A stretch of 42,991 nt of DNA, taken from NCBI GenBank assembly GCA_017621755.1, contig JAGASL010000043.1:1-42991 (forward strand), read 5' to 3'. Source of the DNA: Clostridia bacterium. Its GTDB lineage: Bacteria > Bacillota > Clostridia > Oscillospirales > CAG-272. The notes under the pieces are model-generated. The model ran no database searches and had not been told where the DNA came from. It worked only from the letters and a program-made list of their open reading frames with translations. Within the stretch, counting starts at the first letter, position 1, and every line of letters begins with the position of its first letter. Made by a program: the position numbers and the translations under genes. Positions 25,114-33,276 of the stretch are shown here, piece by piece.

Positions 25114-26582
25114 GCATCCGCCTCCGCAAGCGGCAGCAGCGCCTCGGCTACCGCGCGGTAGCGGCGATAGGCCTTATCGTATGCCTCGCGATTTTCTTCA
25201 TTCGGCGTAGTATGCGAGCGAATGGCAGTGCAGGCCTCGAGCGCCGCGATGGGCGAGGAAAACGCCCCGGCGGCCACACCGGCCAGCATGGCCGAGCCAA
25301 AGGAGGAATCGCTGTTTTCACGCTCAACGAGCGAGATGCCAAGCACATCTGCCGTGATCTGGCGCCACAGCGGCGAGGAAGCGCCGCCGCCAATGATCAC
25401 GGCGTGCCCCTCGTGCTGCATGCCAAGGCGGTCAACCGTGGCAAGGCAATCGCGCAGGGAGAAGGCCACGCCTTCCAGCACCGCACGGGCAAAATGCCCC
25501 TTTTCATGCCCCGCACGGACGCCGACAAAGGAGCCCGAGAGGCGGGGGTTGGCATAGGGAGTCAGCTCGCCGTTGAGATACGGGTGGAAGAGAACGCCAC
25601 CCGCGCCAACGCCGGCGGCAGCGGCGGCCTCATCCAGCTCGCGGTAGGTGCCGCCAAAGGCATCGCGGAACCAGCGGTAGGAGGAGGCAGCCGCCTTGGT
25701 GGCGGTGCCGGGGTACCAGAGCCCCTCCTCAATATGCGAATAGCAGACCAGGTCGCGATCTATAAACGGTTTTTCGGTAATGACGCAGATGCGGCCGGCG
25801 GTAGCCAGCTTTACGGTCATGTTACCGGGGCGAACGCCGCCGGCGGCAAAAACCTCCATCACCGTATCGGTGGTGCCGCACAGCACGGGCGTGCCGGCCA
25901 GCAGGCCGGTATCCGCCGCGGCGGCAGGGGTCACACCACCCACGATATCACGCGGGCGGCAAAGGCGCGGCAGCATGGCCGGGTCTACCCCGGCGGCAGC
26001 GCACAGCTCCTCTGACCAGCAGCCCTTTTCCATATCAAAGAGCATGCTGCCCTCTGCCTCGATCACGTCGGTCACGTAGTCACCCGTCAGGCGGTGACGC
26101 ACGTAGTCCTTGGCAAAGAGGATCCTTTTGGTGCGGCCAAACAGCCCCTCCTCGTTCCGCTTGACCCACAGGATCTGCGGCAGCGTCCATATGGTGTCTA
26201 CCGAATGGTAGGAAAGCGCCTTGATCCGCTCGCCGGCGGCGGCACGCAGGTCGGCCACCTCACGCTGGGAGCGCGTATCCGTCCAGTAGATCGCCGGGCG
26301 CAGGGGGCGGAAATCCTCATCGCAGAGCACGGCGGTATGGGTGGCCGCATCCAGCGAGAGCGCGGCTACCTCACGCGCGGCCACGCCCGCCTTTTCTAAC
26401 ACCGCGCGCACGTTGCGGCAGGTGGCCTCGTACCAATCATCCGGGTTCTGCTCGGCCATGCCGGGCGCCGGGTGCGCGGTCGGGTATTCCATGGTGGCGG
26501 TGGCAACCACCCTGCCCTGCTCAGAAAGCAGGGTAGCCTTAGAGGCGCCGCCGCCAAAATCAACGCCAAGAAAATAGTTCAT
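25110..26582 (-). CDS. FGGY-family carbohydrate kinase (xylulokinase-like)
   Basis: 490 residues. It uses ATP to phosphorylate a sugar or polyol. The N-terminal FGGY domain has the phosphate-1 loop LGVDFGGGASKATLL and the catalytic-region LDAATHTAVLCDEDFRPLRPAIYWTDTR. The C-terminal domain has LEGVAFSLRDCL, the adenosine motif VIIGGGASSPLWRQITADVL and SSFGSAMLAGVA. Overall order and length fit xylulokinase-like enzymes, but FGGY specificity cannot be read reliably from sequence. Given the isomerase in the cluster, a ketose is plausible (inference). The start at 26582 follows GGGGAA. Its 3' end overlaps the ETF fusion. Confidence 0.85.
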   Translation of the reverse strand: MNYFLGVDFGGGASKATLLSEQGRVVATATMEYPTAHPAPGMAEQNPDDWYEATCRNVRAVLEKAGVAAREVAALSLDAATHTAVLCDEDFRPLRPAIYWTDTRSQREVADLRAAAGERIKALSYHSVDTIWTLPQILWVKRNEEGLFGRTKRILFAKDYVRHRLTGDYVTDVIEAEGSMLFDMEKGCWSEELCAAAGVDPAMLPRLCRPRDIVGGVTPAAAADTGLLAGTPVLCGTTDTVMEVFAAGGVRPGNMTVKLATAGRICVITEKPFIDRDLVCYSHIEEGLWYPGTATKAAASSYRWFRDAFGGTYRELDEAAAAAGVGAGGVLFHPYLNGELTPYANPRLSGSFVGVRAGHEKGHFARAVLEGVAFSLRDCLATVDRLGMQHEGHAVIIGGGASSPLWRQITADVLGISLVERENSDSSFGSAMLAGVAAGAFSSPIAALEACTAIRSHTTPNEENREAYDKAYRRYRAVAEALLPLAEADA

Positions 26583-26593
26583 GCCTGTTCCCC

Positions 26594-27244
26594 TTACCGC
26601 TTAACGGTATAGTTTTCGCCGCTGATGCCGGGCACAGCGCCACGGGCGATCAGCGCCTCGTTTTCATCATGCGCGATCAACCACTTGTTGCGGGCAAAAA
26701 GCAGCGGATCTGCCGGCTTGCCGCGCAGGGGAGTGTTGGTCTCCTTTGTCAGGCCGACCAAGCAGCGGAAGCCGCCATCCTCGACCTGGCAGGGACAATA
26801 GTGCAGCGAGGTGCTGTATACCTCGATCAGCGTGCCGCGCGGCACGTAAAAGCCGACGACCTTTTCGGCATCTATCCGGTTATCTACCAGCTCAGAGCGC
26901 AGGGCCAGCAGCAGCACCAGGTCGGTGGCGGGCAGGTTGATCTCGTTACAGATATGCCACTCTAAGGCGTTGAGGCGGTTGCTCTCGCCCCAGCAATAAC
27001 CGATCTGCGCCGGCACGTCGCCAAACAGCTCGGCACGGATGAAATCGGCAAGGGGTGCCTTTTCCAGCGATTCCTCGGTGGGCACGTAGCGCACGCCGCT
27101 TTCGGGCATGGGGATCGCCTCCATACGGGCGACCATATCAGCCGTATCGGCCTCGATGATGCGACCATAGGGCGCAAAGGCCGGGTCGGTAACGTGGTAA
27201 AGACGAATATTCGGGTTTTTGGCTTGCAGCTCAGCAAAGGTCAT
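26594..27244 (-). CDS. DUF4867 family protein
   Basis: 216 residues. It matches the remembered pattern of DUF4867: IGYCWGESNRLNALEWHICNE, ATDLVLLLALRSE, VVGFYVPRGTLIEVYSTSLHYCPCQVEDGGFRCLVGL and LLFARNKWLIAHDE. The His/Glu-rich blocks and predicted strands suggest a cupin-like fold, perhaps a metal-dependent sugar isomerase or epimerase (inference; I know of no assigned activity). ATG 27244 is favoured over 27250, since AAGGAGA directly abuts the latter. It sits between an aldose epimerase and a sugar kinase, so it probably acts on the same sugar. Confidence 0.8.
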   Translation of the reverse strand: MTFAELQAKNPNIRLYHVTDPAFAPYGRIIEADTADMVARMEAIPMPESGVRYVPTEESLEKAPLADFIRAELFGDVPAQIGYCWGESNRLNALEWHICNEINLPATDLVLLLALRSELVDNRIDAEKVVGFYVPRGTLIEVYSTSLHYCPCQVEDGGFRCLVGLTKETNTPLRGKPADPLLFARNKWLIAHDENEALIARGAVPGISGENYTVKR

Positions 27245-27246
27245 GA

Positions 27247-28113
27247 TCATTCTCCTTCCGAAAAGGTGACGGTGTGGGTCACGGTATAGGTCTTGCCGCC
27301 CTCAAGTGCGGTGATGTAGGGCTTATGGGTAATGTCGCCATCCGAATCGATAAAGTCGGGCATGCCGTTCCAGGGCTCAACGCACAGATAGGGGGCATCA
27401 TACTTCTGCCAGAAGAGCAGATGGTCAAAGCCCGGGAACTCAACACGGATAGAGCGGCCGCCGCCACGGCGGCGCAGGGTAACGGCGCGGGAATTCAGCG
27501 CCTCCAGCACGATGGCATCAACGGCGAAGTATTCCTTCTTCATCGGCAGAACGCTGCCGCTGGCAAAGGGCTGCCTATCATGCCCCAGCAGGTTGCCGTA
27601 GAGCGGGTTGACGGCCAGCTCCTCTTCCTGTTCAAAGACAGCCTCGTAGGCATCCACGCCCTCGGGGGTGGCATAGGCCTCGTGGCCACCAACGCTGAAG
27701 TACATGGTGTCACCATCCTTATTTTCAACGGCATAGGTGATCGCCAGGCTATCCCCCTCTAAGCGGAAGGTAGCAGTAAAGGTGAAGCGCCAGGGGAAGG
27801 TAGCCAGCGTTTCGGCGGTCTCGGTAGCGGCCAAAACTGCTTCATTCTCGCTCACGCGGACAACGGAAAACTCTACAAAGCGGATAAAGCCGTGCTTTTG
27901 CTGCTGGTAGGTCTTGCCGTTCAGGGTATAGGTATCATCCTTTAAGCCGCCGCAAAGCGGGAACATAATGGGGGCACGGCCCGCCCACACGGCGGGATCC
28001 CCCTCCCAGATAAATTCGGTGCCGGTCTTGCTGCGAACAGACTGGATCTCAGCGCCTACGGTAGAGATCGCAACCGTCAGGCGGTCATTTTGAATGGTAA
28101 TGAGCTGTGACAT
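27247..28113 (-). CDS. Aldose 1-epimerase family protein (LacX-like)
   Basis: 288 residues. It is a galactose mutarotase-like beta-sandwich, expected to interconvert anomers of an aldose or of a phosphosugar. Seen in order: AEIQSVRSKTGTEFIWEGDPAVWAGRAPIMFPLCGGL (LacX-like opening), KHGFIRF with the conserved His, VGGHEAYATP with the second active-site His, and YLCVEPWNGMPDF with the Glu. It is the first gene of the second transcription unit, under its own promoter. GAAAGGAAG precedes the ATG. DUF4867 follows immediately. Confidence 0.88.
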   Translation of the reverse strand: MSQLITIQNDRLTVAISTVGAEIQSVRSKTGTEFIWEGDPAVWAGRAPIMFPLCGGLKDDTYTLNGKTYQQQKHGFIRFVEFSVVRVSENEAVLAATETAETLATFPWRFTFTATFRLEGDSLAITYAVENKDGDTMYFSVGGHEAYATPEGVDAYEAVFEQEEELAVNPLYGNLLGHDRQPFASGSVLPMKKEYFAVDAIVLEALNSRAVTLRRRGGGRSIRVEFPGFDHLLFWQKYDAPYLCVEPWNGMPDFIDSDGDITHKPYITALEGGKTYTVTHTVTFSEGE

Positions 28114-28139
28114 AAGAACGCTTCCTTTCGTTTTTTTCC

Positions 28140-28168
28140 ATCATATCATAAAACGCGTTGCAAATCAA
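28140..28168 (-). promoter_or_regulatory. Promoter of the epimerase-DUF4867-kinase-ETF unit
   Basis: Minus strand TTGATT (28168-28163), 17-base spacer, TATGAT (28145-28140), about 27 bases before the epimerase ATG. It follows directly after the iolB terminator, so the cluster is split into two transcripts. Confidence 0.7.
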
Positions 28169-28183
28169 GCAAAATGGCAAAAG

Positions 28184-28208
28184 CCGCCCGCGCATGGGGC
28201 ACGGGCGG
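28184..28208 (-). terminator. Terminator after iolB
   Basis: A ten-pair stem CCGCCCGTGC/GCGCGGGCGG (one G-T pair) with loop CCCAT, then CTTTTGCC on the minus strand. Confidence 0.6.
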
Positions 28209-28215
28209 TGCATTT

Positions 28216-29004
28216 TTACTTCGTCAACCAAAGATGATCCTCATCTGTGGTCATATAGAAGCCGCGATTCTTGCCAGCCATGATCCAAAGATAGTAGTTA
28301 TCATAGCCGGGGGCGGCATGGAAGGGGTGGTAGCCACGCGGGATCTCAACGAAATCACCCGACTTCACGGTATAGGTCTCGTCGATATCCCCTTCCTTGG
28401 TGTAAACGCGCTGAATGCCGAAGCCACCGGGCTTCTTGAACTCGTAATAGTAGATCTCCTCGGTAGCGGCCTCAACCGGCATATTGTCATCATCATGCTT
28501 GTGGGGCGGGTAGCTGGCCCACTGGCCACCGGCAACGAAGGCCTCGCCGATGTAAAGAATATCGGCATCGGTACGCTCGTCCAGGATGAAGTGCGCCTGT
28601 CTCTGCCAGCCGGGCTTGCCAAGATCCTTGATCACCACGTCACCGGGGTTGATCAGGGCGGGCTTGTGATCCTTCTCAGAGGGGGACTTGCAGACAGCAA
28701 TGCTCACCTCGCCCACGCCGGTCACGGTAAAGGGCGTATTGCGCGGAATATAAACGCAGGTAGCGGCCCCATCGAACACCGTTTCACGGCAGCCGATATT
28801 CTCATAAGAAAAGCTCTCGGCCGTGACAGAGCACTTGCCGCCAAGAAGAACGAGCGCAAACTCCTTATTCTCCTCCGCATAGCTCTTCTTTTCCCCATCG
28901 GCAAGACGGAGCATATCCATCTCTACCAGGCGGCAGGCGCTGTTTTCCTTGGTATAGATCTCGCTTTTACCGAACTTCTTGTTCCAGGTTCTCTTAAAAT
29001 TCAT
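28216..29004 (-). CDS. iolB: IolB family 5-deoxy-glucuronate isomerase
   Basis: 262 residues. IolB converts 5-deoxy-D-glucuronate to 2-deoxy-5-keto-D-gluconate in myo-inositol breakdown. It is a bicupin metalloenzyme. The diagnostic blocks are intact: SYPPHKHD (metal His pair), ATEEIYYYEF (metal Glu), GFGIQRVYT, VEIPRGYHPF with the third His, and YYLWIMAGKNRGF. The substrate here may be a related deoxy-uronate, since IolG, IolE and IolD are not in the window. The start overlaps the PfkB kinase gene by 11 bases. A terminator closes this transcription unit. Confidence 0.88.
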   Translation of the reverse strand: MNFKRTWNKKFGKSEIYTKENSACRLVEMDMLRLADGEKKSYAEENKEFALVLLGGKCSVTAESFSYENIGCRETVFDGAATCVYIPRNTPFTVTGVGEVSIAVCKSPSEKDHKPALINPGDVVIKDLGKPGWQRQAHFILDERTDADILYIGEAFVAGGQWASYPPHKHDDDNMPVEAATEEIYYYEFKKPGGFGIQRVYTKEGDIDETYTVKSGDFVEIPRGYHPFHAAPGYDNYYLWIMAGKNRGFYMTTDEDHLWLTK

Positions 29005-29908
29005 AGCCTTGCTCCTTCAAAAAAGAAATTGTCGTATCATAGTCGGGAACGCCGGCGCGGGAGCCGATCTTCTCACACTTTAAGGCCGAGACGGCTGAGG
29101 AGAAGAGGCAGGCACGGTAGGCATCCATCCCACGGGTGATGGCAGCGGCATAGGCACCGTGGAACACGTCGCCCGCGCCGTTTGAATCAACCACCTTGGC
29201 CGGCATGGCCGGGTAGGTCTTTAACTCACGCCCGTCATAATAGGTACCGCCGCGGCTGCCCTGGGTAACCACAACAGCGCGGGGGTGGTAGGTCTCGTAC
29301 AGCTTTTTGGCCGCGGCAGCGGCATCGCTTTCGCCGGTCTCGCCCAGGGCAAATTCCTCGCTGGGGATGAGGTAATCGGCATAGGGCAAGAGATTTTTAA
29401 CCCCCTCGTAGCGGCCACCGGCATCGTATACAACGGCGGTGCCACTCTCACGGGCGAGCTTGGCGCCCTCGATGGCGGCAGAAAGCTCGTTGCCGTCTAC
29501 CAGCAAAACCTTCGCCTCGCGGATGGCGGTCTTTTTCGCTTCATCTAAGGCAAGAGGCGGCAGGTTGCCGCGGTCAAACACGATGGTGCGGCTGGTGGTC
29601 TCTTGGCTGAGCATGACGTAGGAGGTAAAGGCACGGTAGCCGGCATGTACCGAAACGAACGCGGTATCTACCCCGTAGCGGGCAAAATCATCCAGCAAAA
29701 AGTGACCGGTGCCGTCATCGGATACATGGCCAAGGAAGGCGGTTTTGGCGCCCAGCTTGGCAGCGGCCACAATGCCGGTGGCGCAGGGGCCGCCGCCCGC
29801 CGCGCTGACAGACTCGGCCCTTTGCTTTCTATCCTCTTCGGTATAGTGGGGCAAAACGATCAGGGTATCGTATACGTTTGCACCAATACCGACGATCTCG
29901 GCCGCCAT
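28994..29908 (-). CDS. PfkB-family carbohydrate kinase
   Basis: 304 residues. It is a ribokinase-like enzyme phosphorylating a sugar with ATP. Signature 1 is around AAGGGPCATGIVAAAKLGAKTAFLGHVSDD (about 37-66). The catalytic anion-hole/Asp signature 2 is VDSNGAGDVFHGAYAAAI (about 236-253), with the GAGD Asp as base. It stands where IolC stands in inositol operons, between an aldolase and IolB, and so could phosphorylate the IolB product (inference). The FHGAY wording is also seen in sulfofructose-kinase-like members, so specificity is open. Its ATG overlaps the aldolase stop (TGATG). Confidence 0.87.
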   Translation of the reverse strand: MAAEIVGIGANVYDTLIVLPHYTEEDRKQRAESVSAAGGGPCATGIVAAAKLGAKTAFLGHVSDDGTGHFLLDDFARYGVDTAFVSVHAGYRAFTSYVMLSQETTSRTIVFDRGNLPPLALDEAKKTAIREAKVLLVDGNELSAAIEGAKLARESGTAVVYDAGGRYEGVKNLLPYADYLIPSEEFALGETGESDAAAAAKKLYETYHPRAVVVTQGSRGGTYYDGRELKTYPAMPAKVVDSNGAGDVFHGAYAAAITRGMDAYRACLFSSAVSALKCEKIGSRAGVPDYDTTISFLKEQGYEF

Positions 29909-30735
29909 CAGGCGCGGCCTGCTGCGCCCAGCAGACGGATCTTGGAGGTGGCGAAGGCCGAAACAGAGGCAACAGCCTCCTTCATAAACAGGTCAATGCC
30001 CACCTTCTCGCGCGAGGTGGCAAACACGGCATCAAGGAAGGAATAGCAGAGGTCGGTGCCGAAGTTGATCTTGCGAATACCGGCCGCGATGGCGGCGGTG
30101 ATCTCCTCATCCGGCACGCCGGAGCCACCGTGCAGCACGAGCGGCAGACCGGTCAGCTGCTTGATGGTGCGAATGCGGTCAATATCCAGCTTCGGCGCCT
30201 GCTTATAGCGGCCGTGCGCGGTGCCGACCATGATGGCCATGGCGGCAATGCCGGTCTCCTTGGCATAGCGAGCGGCCTCGGCCGGGTCGGTATAATCAGA
30301 AACCTTCTCGTCCTTGGTGGAGCCGATGTGGCCAAGCTCGCCCTCAACAGAAACGCCCACGTAGCCGCAGCGGTCGCAAATTGCCTTTGTAGCCGCAATA
30401 TTCTCCTCCAGCGGCAGGGTAGAGGCATCGATCATGATGCCGGTAGCGCCTGCGCGGAGCGCACGCTCGACCTCGCGCTCGCCGGCGCCGTGGTCAAGGT
30501 GGAAGCAGACGGGCACACTTGCCTTCTTGGCGGCGGCCAGGATCACGGGGGCGAGATAATAACCCTCTTCATTGGTAAAAAGACGAGAGTAGCACTGCAG
30601 AATGACCGGCGCGCGCTCTGCCTCGGCAGCGGCGATAACACCCATCACCGTTTCCATATTGTATACGTTAAAGGCGGGAATGGCGTAACCACCCTTCTCT
30701 GCCATGTTCAGAATTTCAGTAAAGCTTACAAGCAT
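29908..30735 (-). CDS. Class II ketose-bisphosphate aldolase (FbaA/GatY/IolJ type)
   Basis: 275 residues, the usual length. This zinc-dependent enzyme splits a ketose-phosphate, generally giving DHAP plus an aldehyde. Visible are PAFNVYNMETV, CFHLDHG (catalytic Asp and zinc His), VEGELGHIG, VGTAHGRY (zinc His), LVLHGGSGVPDEE (zinc His and DHAP phosphate loop) and KINFGTDL. In inositol pathways IolJ performs this step on DKG-phosphate, which fits the IolB and PfkB neighbours. It overlaps the Fe-S protein gene by 10 bases and the kinase by 1. Confidence 0.9.
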   Translation of the reverse strand: MLVSFTEILNMAEKGGYAIPAFNVYNMETVMGVIAAAEAERAPVILQCYSRLFTNEEGYYLAPVILAAAKKASVPVCFHLDHGAGEREVERALRAGATGIMIDASTLPLEENIAATKAICDRCGYVGVSVEGELGHIGSTKDEKVSDYTDPAEAARYAKETGIAAMAIMVGTAHGRYKQAPKLDIDRIRTIKQLTGLPLVLHGGSGVPDEEITAAIAAGIRKINFGTDLCYSFLDAVFATSREKVGIDLFMKEAVASVSAFATSKIRLLGAAGRA

Positions 30736-31817
30736 GAAAGAACAGCCTCCTCTAATGTAACGACCTTCACACCGGCCGGTGCGGCGGCGGAAAGGGCAAG
30801 ATATTCACCAACGCTTTCGGTTACCACCGTCTCGGCACCGGCGATCACAGCCTCGTGCATACGGCGGGCGCCGACCTTGGCGATCACGTCGGCCATATAG
30901 GTTGCCATCAGCGCCTGGCCGCCCAACATGGTGGCCTTGCCGGAGACCAGCATCTCGCGGCGCTCACCCAGGGCATCAACCACGGTGCGGATGCTCTGAT
31001 CGTCATCCAGCTCGCGCGCGATGTAGGCGCAATCCTGGATGGTGTAGACGGTCTTTCCCTTCTTGGGGGAGAGCTTGCCCTGCTTGATCAGCGAGGCAAT
31101 ATAAGTCGGGAAGGTGACCACGTTAGCGGTAACCACGCCCCATTCCTTGCCCTCACGCAGGAAGGCGGCGGCATCGGTGCCGTCATAGCAGACGATCGTC
31201 TTAAAGGGAGCAAAGGCATCGTTTGCGCGCTTCATAGCCGCGCGGGTCTCCTCGGCCGCGCCAATGAGGAAATTGCTGGCATAGGCATCGTCCGGCTCGT
31301 TTTCCAGCACGGTGAAGCTGATGCCGGCAGCAGTAAGCAGGCGCATGGCGTTCAGGGCGCCGGCCGGGTAGAGCGCACGGGCATCGGCACCCAGGAAGAG
31401 CAGCACGTCTGCCTCCTTCGGCAGGGCGGCAATGGCCTCGGCCAGCGCACCGTCAAGCGCTACCTGGCCGTAGGGGGTACCGTGATCGGCCAGGTTGTCA
31501 AGCAGGGTGTTGATGTAGGGGGGCAAAACGCCCTCCAGCGCGGCGGCCAGGCGGGCCTCCTTCGTAAACTTGGTCGGGTCCCAGCCGGTGATGCAATCGT
31601 GCGCACAGCCAGAGCAGAGCGCGCATTCGTAAAGGTTAGAGCTGACCTCCTCGTCCAGCGCAAGGCCACCACGCTCAACAAGCGAGAGCGAGAGTGCGCG
31701 GGCGCGGGCGGTATTTCTTTCATGACCCGTGGCGTTGCCGATGGGGCAGATGTGATGACACATCCAGCAGAAGCGACAAGCGTCAAAGGTCTCTTTGCTT
31801 TTCTGTGATACTTGCAT
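30726..31817 (-). CDS. GlcF/HdrD-like Fe-S protein with a degenerate CCG domain
   Basis: 363 residues. Two N-terminal C-x2-C-x2-C-x3-C motifs (Cys14/17/20/24 and Cys65/68/71/75) should bind two [4Fe-4S] clusters for electron transfer. The rest follows the CCG (cysteine-rich) domain fold, but the signature cysteines are replaced. The expected LCCGAGG position reads ATMLGGQ, and the expected CPFC position reads ESVGEY; a single Cys remains in IQDCAYIAR. The CCG-bound cofactor is therefore probably absent. It lies 15 bases after the GlcD-like gene, as glcF follows glcD, and probably relays electrons from its flavin to the fused ETF (inference). Confidence 0.8.
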   Translation of the reverse strand: MQVSQKSKETFDACRFCWMCHHICPIGNATGHERNTARARALSLSLVERGGLALDEEVSSNLYECALCSGCAHDCITGWDPTKFTKEARLAAALEGVLPPYINTLLDNLADHGTPYGQVALDGALAEAIAALPKEADVLLFLGADARALYPAGALNAMRLLTAAGISFTVLENEPDDAYASNFLIGAAEETRAAMKRANDAFAPFKTIVCYDGTDAAAFLREGKEWGVVTANVVTFPTYIASLIKQGKLSPKKGKTVYTIQDCAYIARELDDDQSIRTVVDALGERREMLVSGKATMLGGQALMATYMADVIAKVGARRMHEAVIAGAETVVTESVGEYLALSAAAPAGVKVVTLEEAVLSCL

Positions 31818-31832
31818 GTTCCCTCTCCTTTC

Positions 31833-33257
31833 TTACAGACCGAGCTTGAACGGATTCATGATACCGTTGGGGTCAAGCTCTTTTTTCAGGCCATAGAACA
31901 CCTGCATGGCGCTGCCATACTGCTCCTTCATCAGGCGGCCAAGCTTAATGCCTACGCCGTGGTGGTCGTTGACCACGCCGCCGTGCTGAATAGCGGTACG
32001 AACGCCCAGGTTCCAGATATCGTTATGCAGGCGAAGTGCCTCGTGCGGGTCGGTGGGCACGTCCTTCCCCTCTACGATGAAGCGGTCATAGATCATGGCG
32101 CCCCACTCGTACCAGTGCGAGAAGTGGGCAATGAACTTGGCCTGCGGGAAGTTGGTCTCGATAGCCTTCTTCATCTCCCAGTAGATCTTTTCGATCTTAT
32201 CGTAGGGCGCGATCGAGTCCATGGTGCCGAACATCTGCGGCAGATCCATCATGTTGCCGGGGTAGAAGAAGGTGATCTTTTCCTTCCACCACTTTTCACC
32301 GTACTCAGAGCCCAGGTCCTCAGCCCCGTATTTGGCAAAGGTGGAAAGCAGGATCTTCTCCTCTACCTCTACCAGCTCGGCCACGCCCTCAATGGCAATG
32401 TTCATAAACGCGCCGGGCTTGGCCACGCCAACAATCTTTTTGATCAGGGACGAGGTCTCGGCCTCGTCATACAGACGCATGACCGAGGGCTTGAACTTCT
32501 GCAGGAGCTCTCGGCCGGCGTTAAACGCATCGGTCATGTTATGGAACAGGAAGCCGCGGAACTTGCGGGATTCAGGCTGCTCAAAGATGCGCATCTGCGC
32601 CTTGGTGATCACGCCCAGCGTGCCCTCAGAGCCGATGAAGATCTGGTTCAGATCCGGGCCGGCAGCGTGCTTAGGAGCCGGCGAGGTATAGATGATATCG
32701 CCGTTCGGCAGAACGACCTCCATCTGCAGCACCATATCGTCGATCTTGCCGTACTTGGTAGAGGAAACGCCAATGCCGCGGTGCGCCAAGAAGCCACCGA
32801 CGGTAGAGCAGGTCAGCGAGGAGGGGTAATGCATGGTGGCATAGCCGCGCTGGTTTGCCTCCCACTCCAGATGCTTGTAGATCGCACCCGTGCCGCACTC
32901 GATGTACATGCCCTTTTCGTTGAAATCGTGAATGGCGTTCATGCGCTTGGTATCCAGCACGATACCGCCCGCTACCGGAATGGCGCCGCCCTGCGTACCG
33001 CCGCCGGCACCCCAGACAACAACGGGGATCTTATAGTAGTTGGCGATCTTCAAAACCGCCGAGGTCTCCTTGGCATCCTTGGGGGAAACGACAACGTCAG
33101 CCTCCGGCATACGATAGCCGCGGTCCGCCCACATACGGGAAAGCCAGAAATAGTCTACGCTGTGCGCCACCTTATCGATCTCACGGGTGGAGCAGTTTTC
33201 CCGTCCGACGGCATCCTCCAGCTCGGACAGGACCATGGTAAAGAGAAAATCTGTCAT
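31833..33257 (-). CDS. FAD-linked oxidase, GlcD / alkylglycerone-phosphate-synthase-like
   Basis: 474 residues. It has the VAO/PCMH FAD-binding domain: VVSPKDAKETSAVL, VVVWGAGGGTQGGAIP, GIVLDTKRMNAI, MHYPSSLTCSTVGGFLAHRGIG and FIGSEGTLGVIT. The C-terminal substrate domain ends with AIQHGGVVNDHHGVG, the His-rich block shared with D-lactate/glycolate dehydrogenases and alkyl-DHAP synthase, and LDPNGIMNPFKLGL. It oxidises a 2-hydroxy acid or sugar-derived alcohol; the substrate is unknown. AAAGGAA precedes the ATG. It is paired with a GlcF-like Fe-S protein and, further downstream, an ETF, as in electron-bifurcating lactate dehydrogenase systems. Confidence 0.85.
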   Translation of the reverse strand: MTDFLFTMVLSELEDAVGRENCSTREIDKVAHSVDYFWLSRMWADRGYRMPEADVVVSPKDAKETSAVLKIANYYKIPVVVWGAGGGTQGGAIPVAGGIVLDTKRMNAIHDFNEKGMYIECGTGAIYKHLEWEANQRGYATMHYPSSLTCSTVGGFLAHRGIGVSSTKYGKIDDMVLQMEVVLPNGDIIYTSPAPKHAAGPDLNQIFIGSEGTLGVITKAQMRIFEQPESRKFRGFLFHNMTDAFNAGRELLQKFKPSVMRLYDEAETSSLIKKIVGVAKPGAFMNIAIEGVAELVEVEEKILLSTFAKYGAEDLGSEYGEKWWKEKITFFYPGNMMDLPQMFGTMDSIAPYDKIEKIYWEMKKAIETNFPQAKFIAHFSHWYEWGAMIYDRFIVEGKDVPTDPHEALRLHNDIWNLGVRTAIQHGGVVNDHHGVGIKLGRLMKEQYGSAMQVFYGLKKELDPNGIMNPFKLGL

Positions 33258-33276
33258 GTTATATTCCTTTCAAAAA

